DNA of 8,572 nt from an uncultured Hyphomicrobiales bacterium (GTDB lineage: Bacteria; Pseudomonadota; Alphaproteobacteria; Rhizobiales; Aestuariivirgaceae), in the NCBI GenBank assembly GCA_903930095.1, contig CAIYXE010000341.1:1-8572 (forward strand). Direction: 5' to 3'. A program made the translations under genes and the position numbers. Below are positions 1 to 5,507 of this stretch, piece after piece (the first letter of the stretch is position 1; every line of letters starts with the position of its first letter). The notes under the pieces were generated by a model that made no database searches, was not told the DNA's origin, and worked only from the letters and a program-made list of their open reading frames with translations.

Positions 1-17
1 GGGGTAGGGGTGGGGGG
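1..17 (+). repeat. Partial C/G-rich intergenic repeat, right arm only
   Basis: The window opens inside a repeat arm. The 14-mer GGTAGGGGTGGGGG at 3-16 is identical to the right arm of the repeat at 153-166, so the remainder of this copy probably lies to the left of the window. Palindromic repeats of this style are common between genes in Rhizobiales genomes. The bases at 18-61 between this arm and the next copy show no convincing gene or signal. Confidence 0.5.
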
Positions 18-61
18 TCGTTCGGCATACGCCGCTGCGGCCCTGTCCTCGCCTCCGCCCT

Positions 62-101
62 CACCCCCACCCCTGCCCCTCCCCCCACGGGGGAGGGGGG
101 G
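62..101 (-). repeat. C/G-rich palindromic repeat, inverted copy with 10-bp hairpin
   Basis: This copy is in reverse orientation. CCCCCACCCCTGCC at 64-77 matches the complement of the arm at 153-166 at 13 of 14 positions. Inside it, CCCCTCCCCC (76-85) pairs perfectly with GGGGGAGGGG (89-98) around a 3-nt loop, a very stable 10-bp stem. It lies 3' of the minus-strand ATPase gene, where it could stop or stabilise that transcript. No U-run follows, so a classical intrinsic terminator is not shown. Confidence 0.6.
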
Positions 102-166
102 ACTCCAAGCGATGATTTGTCAGTTGTAATTCCCCTCCCCCTTGTGGGGAGCGGTAGGGGTGGGGG
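64..166. repeat. Large composite inverted repeat formed by two repeat copies
   Basis: The two inverted copies can also pair with each other. The outer arm 64-88 is complementary to 144-166 with two mismatches and a 2-nt bulge, and the inner GGGGGAGGGG (89-98) is complementary to CCCCTCCCCC (132-141). The apical loop is roughly 99-131 and is A/T-richer than its surroundings. The long-range stem and the two local hairpins are mutually exclusive. Transcribed from the minus strand, it would be the 3' end of the ATPase mRNA. Confidence 0.5.
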
Positions 167-167
167 C
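131..167 (+). repeat. C/G-rich palindromic repeat, direct copy
   Basis: The left half (132-141) and right half (146-166) resemble a purine/pyrimidine mirror. CTCCCC at 135-140 can pair with GGGGAG at 146-151 around a 5-nt loop. The right arm at 153-166 is identical to 3-16 and inverted relative to 64-77. It ends about 20 bp beyond the stop codon of the minus-strand ATPase gene. Confidence 0.6.
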
Positions 168-186
168 GCTCTGCCTCGGAGGTAGG

Positions 187-1239
187 TCAGGAGATGCGCT
201 TGCCTGACTTTGCGTCAAACACGTGGACGAGCGAAACATCGGGCGACATGGCGATGTTGTCGCCGGGCTTGGCGGAAACGCGTTCGCGGAAGACGCCGGT
301 GATCTTCTCGCCGCCGAGCCTGGCGATCACCTGGGTCTCGGCCCCGGTGGGTTCGATGACGGTCACCTGCGAGGTGATGGGTCCGCCCAGCGTCAAATGT
401 TCGGGCCGGATACCGTAGACGGCATCGAGACCGTCCGCGCCCTGGGGGATGGCGCCGAGCGGCAGGCTGACGCCACTCGTGGTCTCGAAGCGGCCGCCGC
501 GGATCGTGCCCTTGAACATGTTCATCGATGGCGAGCCGATGAAACCGGCGACGAACAGGTTGTTCGGCCGGTCATAAAGCTCCAGCGGCGTGCCCATCTG
601 CTCCACGATGCCGTCATGCAGCACCACGATGCGGTCTGCCATGGTCATGGCCTCGACCTGGTCATGGGTGACGTAGACTGTCGTGGTCTTCAGCCGCTGG
701 TGCAGTTCCTTGATCTCGGCGCGCATCTGCACGCGCAGCTTGGCGTCCAGATTTGAGAGCGGCTCGTCAAACAGGAACACCTGGGGTGCCCGCACGATGG
801 CGCGGCCCATGGCCACGCGCTGGCGCTGGCCACCCGACAACTGGCGCGGATAGCGCTTGAGATAGGGCACGAGATCGAGGATCTCGGCGGCCTTCCGCAC
901 GCGCTCGTCGATCTCGGCGCGCGGCGTCTTGCGAAGCTTCAGGGCGAAACCCATGTTCTCAGCCACCGTCTTGTGCGGGTAGAGAGCGTAGGTCTGGAAC
1001 ACCATGGCGATGTCCCGGTCCTTCGGGGGAAGGGCGTTCACCACGCGGTCTCCGATACGGATCGAGCCGGCGCTGATGTCCTCCAGCCCCGCGACCATGC
1101 GGAGCAGGGTGGACTTGCCGCAGCCCGACGGGCCCACCAGCGCCACGAATTCCCCGTCTGCGATGGTGATGGAGAGGCCATGTATGACCTCCTGGTCGCC
1201 GTAGCTCTTGCGCACGTCGATGATGTCTACCGAGGCCAC
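187..1239 (-). CDS. Sugar ABC transporter ATP-binding protein, MalK/UgpC family (divergent copy)
   Basis: Predicted 350-aa cytoplasmic ATPase that would drive a CUT1-type carbohydrate importer. From the chosen start, Walker A GPSGCGKST is at residues 36-44, the Q-loop glutamine at 82, signature LSGGQ at 134-138, Walker B/DE at 154-159, the D-loop at 162-165 and the switch histidine at 192. A C-terminal OB/TOBE regulatory region carries the family motif GIRPEH (286-291). I place the start at GTG 1239 because AGGAAGGGAA lies just upstream (1245-1254) and residue 4 onward matches family N-termini. The frame stays open to an ATG at 1332, but that would add 31 Ala/Arg/Ser-rich residues and run into the creatininase start. 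No permease lies on this strand in the window, so it may serve the neighbouring importer, which has its own ATPase. Length and all motifs are intact. Family call is certain; substrate is unknown. Confidence 0.93.
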   Translation of the reverse strand: MASVDIIDVRKSYGDQEVIHGLSITIADGEFVALVGPSGCGKSTLLRMVAGLEDISAGSIRIGDRVVNALPPKDRDIAMVFQTYALYPHKTVAENMGFALKLRKTPRAEIDERVRKAAEILDLVPYLKRYPRQLSGGQRQRVAMGRAIVRAPQVFLFDEPLSNLDAKLRVQMRAEIKELHQRLKTTTVYVTHDQVEAMTMADRIVVLHDGIVEQMGTPLELYDRPNNLFVAGFIGSPSMNMFKGTIRGGRFETTSGVSLPLGAIPQGADGLDAVYGIRPEHLTLGGPITSQVTVIEPTGAETQVIARLGGEKITGVFRERVSAKPGDNIAMSPDVSLVHVFDAKSGKRIS

Positions 1240-1330
1240 TCCGCTTCCCTTCCTGATCCGGGATCTTGCGTCCCGCTTCGCGGCGGCGGAGACTAGGGCA
1301 GCTTTACCCACGCGTCGAGAGCCTTCCGCC
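1240..1330. promoter_or_regulatory. Divergent intergenic region with two ribosome binding sites
   Basis: This 91-bp gap separates two divergent start codons and must hold or overlap both promoters if the genes are not read from further away. A strong Shine-Dalgarno for the minus-strand ATPase (AGGAAGGGAA) is at 1245-1254 and a modest GAGAG for the plus-strand hydrolase is at 1317-1321. GATCC-G-GGATC at 1255-1265 is a small perfect palindrome. I see no convincing -35/-10 pair and no copy of the GACAACGTTGTC operator found upstream of the LacI gene. Confidence 0.4.
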
Positions 1331-2083
1331 ATGCGTTATGAAATGATGTTGCCCAGCCAGATCCGCGCCGCCATTGCCGCCAACACGCCCGTGGTGCTGC
1401 CGCTGGGCGTGCTCGAATATCACGGTGAGCACATGGCGGTGGGTATGGACACGCTGGCGGTGACCTCAGCCCTCGACATTCTGGAGAAGGAAGCGGAGAT
1501 CGTGATCCTGCCGCCCTTCTACTATGGTGCGGCGAGCTATGCGGTCGAGCCCCCCGAGGGCACGGGCAGCGTGCAGGTGGATTCGAGCGCGCTCCACCCC
1601 TTCGCGCGCGAGCTGTTCACCGGCCTGTTGCGCATCGGCTTCCGCAATATCCATGCCTTCATCCACCACCAGTCGGAGAACTTTGCGGTGGGCATGCCGA
1701 CCGACCTTGCCTTCAAGTTCGGCGCCAGGCAGGCGATCTTTTCCTTCCTCGAGAAGACGCGCGGCGAAGGCTGGTGGGGCAAGGCCAGCATGGCGGATTA
1801 CTATGCCAGGCAGTCCGACGGCGATGATCCGTTCAACTGGATCAAGATCCATCCGCTGATGACGGCGGAGACCATCGGGCAGTACCCGTTCGACCATGCA
1901 GGCGAGGGCGAGACGTCGCTGATGATGGCGATGTGCCCGGAGGCGGTGGACATGACCGCCTTCTCAGGCGAGCGCTGGTATGTGGACAGTGCCCGGCGGG
2001 CCAGCGCGGAAAAGGGCCAGCTTGGCCGTGACCTCATCCTCGCCCACATGCGCAAGGTGCTTGGCCTGCCGCACGGCACCTGA
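1331..2083 (+). CDS. Creatininase-superfamily amidohydrolase-like protein
   Basis: Predicted 250-aa cytoplasmic protein of the creatininase superfamily, whose members are metal-dependent hydrolases of cyclic amides and related C-N or C-C bonds. The N-terminal metal motif is clear: LPLGVLEYHGEH then D40, giving E29, H31 and D40, with the same spacing as creatininase E34, H36 and D45. The second motif, normally N-G-H-(Y/G)-(E/G)-N, reads H112-H-Q-S-E-N117 here, so E116 matches creatininase E122 but the usual ligand histidine is Q114 (H113 is adjacent). A later conserved block HAGEGETS is at 189-196, followed by PEAVDM, both typical of the family. ATG 1331 is chosen because GAGAG lies 9 nt upstream and MRYEMM...QIRAAI fits family N-termini; the frame is open further upstream but overlaps the divergent ATPase. 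It is transcribed toward the sugar operon but separated by 100 bp and two operators. It could be a sugar- or inositol-lactone-type hydrolase (some family members act on dehydro-inososes), but that is a guess. Confidence 0.85.
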   Translation: MRYEMMLPSQIRAAIAANTPVVLPLGVLEYHGEHMAVGMDTLAVTSALDILEKEAEIVILPPFYYGAASYAVEPPEGTGSVQVDSSALHPFARELFTGLLRIGFRNIHAFIHHQSENFAVGMPTDLAFKFGARQAIFSFLEKTRGEGWWGKASMADYYARQSDGDDPFNWIKIHPLMTAETIGQYPFDHAGEGETSLMMAMCPEAVDMTAFSGERWYVDSARRASAEKGQLGRDLILAHMRKVLGLPHGT

Positions 2084-2115
2084 CGGAAAGTGGACAACAC
2101 CTGGCTGACAGCATC

Positions 2116-2144
2116 TTGACAACGTTGTCTTTCCTGTTTATCGG
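2116..2144 (+). promoter_or_regulatory. Probable sigma70-type promoter of the lacI-led operon
   Basis: A perfect -35 box TTGACA occupies 2116-2121. At 17-bp spacing the -10 position is TATCGG (2139-2144), which is weak but plausible. The -35 box overlaps the first operator and the second operator lies just downstream of the -10, an ideal place for repression. A second TTGACA at 2146-2151 has no reasonable -10 partner and is more likely just part of the operator repeat. Confidence 0.4.
2118..2129. promoter_or_regulatory. LacI-family operator O1
   Basis: GACAACGTTGTC is a perfect 12-bp palindrome with the central CG step typical of LacI/GalR-family operators. It lies 55 bp upstream of a LacI-family gene and overlaps the TTGACA box, implying autorepression and, since the genes downstream are co-directional, control of the whole operon. 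Confidence 0.7.
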
Positions 2145-2147
2145 TTT

Positions 2148-2159
2148 GACAACGTTGCC
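2148..2159. promoter_or_regulatory. LacI-family operator O2
   Basis: GACAACGTTGCC repeats O1 with one change. With its flanking T and A it is a 14-bp palindrome with one mismatched pair (TGACAAC/GTTGCCA). Its centre is exactly 30 bp from that of O1, close to three helical turns, so two repressor dimers would bind nearly the same DNA face. Confidence 0.65.
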
Positions 2160-2183
2160 ATTAGGCGTTGGGAGGCGCAGTTG

Positions 2184-3191
2184 GTGACTTTGAGGCTCAT
2201 CGCAGAAAAGGCGGGAGTGTCCGTCAAGACGGTGTCGCGGGTCGTGAATGGCGATCCTGCGGTTGCCGCGAAAACGCGTGAGCACGTCCTGCCGTTTATT
2301 GAAGCTCTCGACTATGTGCCCAACAGCGCCGCACGCCAGATGCGCGGCGGAAGCTCCACCATTCTCGGCCTGATGACCGATGCCGTGGCGACCACACCCT
2401 ATTCCGTCGATATCGTGCGTGGTGCGCAGGCCGAACTCGGCGCCGGCCGGCAATTGATGATTGTCAGTTCCGACGGAGACCCGGCGCGCGAGGCCTCGCT
2501 CTGGCGCATGTTCCAGGCGCATCGCGTGTCAGGCGTGGTTTATGCAGCGATGTATCACCGCGCGCATGTGATCGACCAGCAGTCCTTTGGGAGCCCCATC
2601 ATCCTCGCCAATTGCTATGCCGCGGATGGCGTGCAGCCCTCGATCATTCCGGATGACGAGGCGGGCGGCTATGCCCAGGCGCGGCACCTTCTTGCGCGCG
2701 GCCACCGGCGCATTGCCTGCGTGACGCTGATCCCCGGCATCGAGGCGACCAGGCTGCGCGCCGCCGGCATCCGCCGCGCCTTCCGCGAGGCGGGCGTTAC
2801 CTTCGATGAGTCGCTCGAGCAGCGCGGCATGACGGGCGAGGTCGGCCATGAGGTGATGGCGGCCTTCAGCGTGGCGCGCGAGCTACTCGCACGCAAGAAC
2901 AGGCCGACCGCCATCATCTGCGGCAACGACCAGGTGGCGATCCAGGTCTATGCCGCGGCGGCCAGCCTGGGGCTTGCCATTCCTCAGGATGTCTCGGTCA
3001 TCGGCTTTGACGATCTGAAGCTGATTTCGGAAACGCTCTGCCCGGCGCTTACCACGGTAGCGCTTCCTTATTTTGACATCGGCAGGCTTGCCGTGCGCTT
3101 GACGCGCGCCACGGCGGAAGAAGGGCTGGCGCGGCTCACCAGAGTCGACTGCCCGCTGGTTGAAAGAGACTCCTGCCGCGCCCTCAATTGA
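2184..3191 (+). CDS. LacI-family transcriptional repressor
   Basis: Predicted 335-aa DNA-binding repressor. The N-terminal helix-turn-helix LIAEKAGVSVKTVSRVVNG (5-23) and hinge region YVPNSAARQM (44-53) are classic for the family; the usual minor-groove Leu of the hinge helix is Met53. The rest is a periplasmic-binding-protein-like sensor domain, with recognisable GLMTDAV at its start, the dimer-core block ICGNDQVA and the segment VSVIGFDDL near the end. GGAGG at 2171-2175 sits 8 nt before GTG 2184 (chosen) and 5 nt before an in-frame TTG at 2181 that would add one residue. It is the first gene of the operon and is preceded by two operators, so it most likely represses itself and the transport and hydrolase genes. 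The inducer is unknown, presumably the imported sugar or a product of its cleavage. No truncation. Confidence 0.94.
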   Translation: MTLRLIAEKAGVSVKTVSRVVNGDPAVAAKTREHVLPFIEALDYVPNSAARQMRGGSSTILGLMTDAVATTPYSVDIVRGAQAELGAGRQLMIVSSDGDPAREASLWRMFQAHRVSGVVYAAMYHRAHVIDQQSFGSPIILANCYAADGVQPSIIPDDEAGGYAQARHLLARGHRRIACVTLIPGIEATRLRAAGIRRAFREAGVTFDESLEQRGMTGEVGHEVMAAFSVARELLARKNRPTAIICGNDQVAIQVYAAAASLGLAIPQDVSVIGFDDLKLISETLCPALTTVALPYFDIGRLAVRLTRATAEEGLARLTRVDCPLVERDSCRALN

Positions 3192-3203
3192 TCGTGCGGC
3201 AGG
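3172..3203. repeat. 32-bp imperfect palindrome across the lacI stop codon
   Basis: CCTGCCGC (3172-3179) pairs with GCGGCAGG (3196-3203), and TCAATTGA (3184-3191) is a palindrome on exactly the same centre (3187.5). In all, 13 of 16 position pairs are complementary. It overlaps the last codons and stop of the LacI gene and ends 39 bp before the binding-protein ATG. There is no U-run, so it is more likely an mRNA processing/attenuation hairpin or an additional protein-binding site than an intrinsic terminator. Confidence 0.45.
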
Positions 3204-3242
3204 TGAATTGTGCAGAAGAAAACATGGGAGAGGATACTCACG

Positions 3243-4541
3243 ATGAACATCAACAGACGCCAGATGATGATTGGCGGCCTCCTGGCCACCACGAGCCTCG
3301 GATTTGCGGGTGCCGCCAATGCAGCGGAACCCATCAAGGTGTGGCACCACGGCGGCCGCGGTGACGGCGAGCGTGAGCGCATGGAAGCGCTCATCAAGCA
3401 GTGGAACGAGCAGAACCCGGACCTTCCGGCGGTGCTCGAGGTGCAGCCCGAAGGCGCCTACAATGAGCAGGTGCAGGCGGCGGCGGCCTCCGGCGGTCTT
3501 CCCGACCTTCTCGATTTCGACGGGCCGAACTACGCCAACTATGTGTGGTCCGGCTACCTCCTGCCGCTTAACGACCTCGTGCCGAAGAGCGTGATGGATG
3601 ATGTGATCCCCTCCATCATCGCCCAGGGCACCTATGCGCCGGACGGCAAGGTCTATTCGCTGGGCATGGCCGATTCCGGCCTCTCGATCTGGGGCCGCAA
3701 GTCGCTGCTCGACAAGGCGGGCGTGCGCATTCCGAAGGGCGTTGAGGACGCCTGGACGATGGCGGAGTTCGAGGATGCGCTGGCCAAGCTGCAGAAGCTC
3801 GAAGGCATCAAGTATGCGCTCGACATCAAGGCCAACTATGGCCAGGGCGAGTGGTACACCTATGGCTTCTCACCCATCGTCCAGTCCTTCGGTGGCGACC
3901 TGATCGACCGCACGGCCTGGAAGGCCGATGGCACCGTCAATGGTGACGCGGCCGTGAAGGCGATGACGCATTTCCAGGGCTGGATCAAGAACGGCCATGT
4001 CGTGCCTGCCTCCGAGGGCGATGATGCCTTCTATGGCAAGCAGACGGCGGCGCTGTCCTTCGTCGGGCATTGGATGTGGCCCGCCCATTCCAAGGCCTTC
4101 GGAGATGACCTTGTCCTGCTGCCCATGCCGAACTGGGGCGGCAAGCATGTGACCGGCAACGGCAGCTGGTGCTGGGGCATCACCAAGACCTCGAAGCAGC
4201 CGGAGAACACGGCAAAGCTCCTGGCCTTCTTCATGGGCACGGACAACATCGCAGCCCTGTCACAGGCCATGGGCGGCGTTCCCGCGGTGAAGTCGGCCGC
4301 ACCCAAGGTCGACCTCTACAAGGAGGGTGGCCCCTTGAGCCTCTATCTCGATCAGCTCAACAGCGGCATGGGCCTGCCGCGCCCTGCGCACCCGGCCTAT
4401 CCGACGATCACCGCGGCCTTCGCCAAGGCGGTGGCCGACGTCATCGACGGCAAGGACGTGAAGGGTGCGCTCGACGAAGCGGCCAAGAAGATCGACCAGG
4501 ACATTGCGGACAACAGCGGCTATCCGCCCTTCGGCGGCTAA
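3243..4541 (+). CDS. Extracellular sugar-binding protein of a CUT1 ABC importer (SBP family 1)
   Basis: Predicted 432-aa secreted substrate-binding protein that delivers a carbohydrate to the permeases encoded next. Residues 1-27 form a signal peptide: N-R-R at 4-6, a hydrophobic core from MMIGGLL, and an A-N-A cleavage site before A28-E-P. The paired arginines followed by Q-M-M resemble a weak Tat signal, though Sec export is possible. The mature protein starts IKVWHHGG, the usual first strand, and has the family blocks VQAAAASGGLPDLLDFDGPN, AALSFVGHWMWPA and a C-terminal LLAFFMGT...GGVPAVKSA. Several aromatics in the second half (GHWMW, SWCWG) could form the sugar-stacking platform. ATG 3243 is preceded 8 nt upstream by GGGAGAGGA (3226-3234); an upstream GTG at 3210 would spoil the signal peptide. 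It lies 51 bp after the LacI gene. The ligand cannot be read from sequence; a di- or oligosaccharide is usual for CUT1. Confidence 0.94.
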   Translation: MNINRRQMMIGGLLATTSLGFAGAANAAEPIKVWHHGGRGDGERERMEALIKQWNEQNPDLPAVLEVQPEGAYNEQVQAAAASGGLPDLLDFDGPNYANYVWSGYLLPLNDLVPKSVMDDVIPSIIAQGTYAPDGKVYSLGMADSGLSIWGRKSLLDKAGVRIPKGVEDAWTMAEFEDALAKLQKLEGIKYALDIKANYGQGEWYTYGFSPIVQSFGGDLIDRTAWKADGTVNGDAAVKAMTHFQGWIKNGHVVPASEGDDAFYGKQTAALSFVGHWMWPAHSKAFGDDLVLLPMPNWGGKHVTGNGSWCWGITKTSKQPENTAKLLAFFMGTDNIAALSQAMGGVPAVKSAAPKVDLYKEGGPLSLYLDQLNSGMGLPRPAHPAYPTITAAFAKAVADVIDGKDVKGALDEAAKKIDQDIADNSGYPPFGG

Positions 4542-4556
4542 ACCTTCGTGCGCTCC

Positions 4557-4587
4557 ACGCATGGAGGGCCTGAAACCCTCCATGCGT
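4557..4587. repeat. Intercistronic 12-bp perfect hairpin after the binding-protein gene
   Basis: ACGCATGGAGGG (4557-4568) is perfectly complementary to CCCTCCATGCGT (4576-4587) around a 7-nt loop CCTGAAA. It lies 15 nt beyond the binding-protein stop and 26 nt before the permease ATG. No U-run follows, so full termination is unlikely. Hairpins here are known in maltose-type operons to protect the binding-protein mRNA and let it be made in excess over the permeases; that role is inferred. Confidence 0.7.
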
Positions 4588-4613
4588 CATCCGCCAACCG
4601 GAAAACCGCCGCC

Positions 4614-5507
4614 ATGTCCAAGCTGAAACGGGAGAGTTGGCAGGCCTGGGCCTTTCTTGGCCCGGCTCTGGCCCTGATTGCGATCTTCATCGTGCTGCCG
4701 TTCGCGATATCGGTGGTGCTGTCCTTCACCGACCAGCGGCTGGTGCCAAACCCCAATGTGCCGACGAAGTTCGTGGGCTGGCGCAATTACCTGCGCCTGT
4801 TCGAGAGCGGCGAATTCATGAATGCCTTCTGGCGCACCGCCACCTTTGCGGTGCTCGTCGTGCCGCTGCAATGCGCCATGGGACTTGGCGCGGCGATTTT
4901 GATCAACTCGACTTTGCCGGTGCGCAACCTGTTCCGCGGCATCTATTTCCTGCCCACCATCATTTCCATGGTGGTGGTCTCCGTCATCTGGTCCTCGCTT
5001 TACCAGCGCGAGGGCTTCTTCAATTATGCGCTGACGGGCATGAGCTTTGGCGCCGCGCCCCCGGTGGACTGGCTGCAGAATCCCTGGACGGCGATGCCTG
5101 CCATTGTGCTGCTCTCCGCCTGGCAGGGCTTTCCCTTTCAGATGGTGATCTACCTCGCAGGCCTGCAGGGCATCTCGAGCGATCTCTATGAGGCAGCGCG
5201 CATCGAGGGATCGAGCCGCTGGCAGGAGTTCCGTTATGTGACGCTGCCCAGCCTGCGCAACACCCACATCCTTGTGGCCATCACCACCACGATCTTCGCC
5301 TTCAAACTGTTCACCCAGGTGCAGCTGCTGACGCAGGGCGGCCCCGCCAATGTGACGGATACGCTGGTGCGCGTCATCTACATGCAGGGCTTCAAGCAGG
5401 GCAAGGTGGGGATTGCAGCTGCCGCGGCCGTCATCTTCTTCATCCTCGTGCTGGCAATCAGCCTGCTGCAGCGCCGGTTGGTGCGTGAAGAAAGGGCGAT
5501 CCAGTGA
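4614..5507 (+). CDS. CUT1 sugar ABC transporter permease, MalF-like
   Basis: Predicted 297-aa inner-membrane permease of the CUT1 family. Six hydrophobic segments can be seen at about residues 11-37, 73-98, 106-130, 158-184, 215-233 and 264-285. The cytoplasmic EAA loop that docks on the ATPase is at 193-212 (E193-A-A, G199, L211-P212) and is canonical. The GGPANVTDTL segment (242-251) is a common feature of MalF/UgpA-type permeases. ATG 4614 gives the typical short basic N-terminus MSKLKRESW ahead of the first helix; the ribosome binding site is poor (GGAA at 4600-4603, 10 nt away), consistent with lower expression than the binding protein. The open frame extends back to 4548 through the hairpin, which I discount. 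The stop overlaps the next permease start by 4 nt, so the two are probably translationally coupled and form the transmembrane heterodimer. Confidence 0.93.
   Translation: MSKLKRESWQAWAFLGPALALIAIFIVLPFAISVVLSFTDQRLVPNPNVPTKFVGWRNYLRLFESGEFMNAFWRTATFAVLVVPLQCAMGLGAAILINSTLPVRNLFRGIYFLPTIISMVVVSVIWSSLYQREGFFNYALTGMSFGAAPPVDWLQNPWTAMPAIVLLSAWQGFPFQMVIYLAGLQGISSDLYEAARIEGSSRWQEFRYVTLPSLRNTHILVAITTTIFAFKLFTQVQLLTQGGPANVTDTLVRVIYMQGFKQGKVGIAAAAAVIFFILVLAISLLQRRLVREERAIQ

Noticed and set aside
1..167. CRISPR array or insertion-sequence end
   Set aside because: The repeats are low-complexity C/G arms in mixed orientation without regular spacers, and there is no transposase or target duplication in view.
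1208..1330. 41-residue N-terminal extension of the creatininase-like protein
   Set aside because: It overlaps the start of the divergent ATPase, has no family similarity, and a better start with a Shine-Dalgarno is at 1331.
2146..2174. Second promoter using TTGACA at 2146-2151
   Set aside because: At 16-18 bp spacing the -10 position is G-rich (around TGGGAG) and overlaps the ribosome binding site; the hexamer is part of the repeated operator.
4557..4600. Intrinsic terminator after the binding-protein gene
   Set aside because: The stem is strong, but the bases after it are CATCCGCCAACC with no U-run, and four co-directional genes of the same system follow.
4548..4613. 22-residue N-terminal extension of the first permease
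   Set aside because: It is made of the intercistronic hairpin sequence; the ATG at 4614 gives the normal short basic N-terminus before the first membrane helix.
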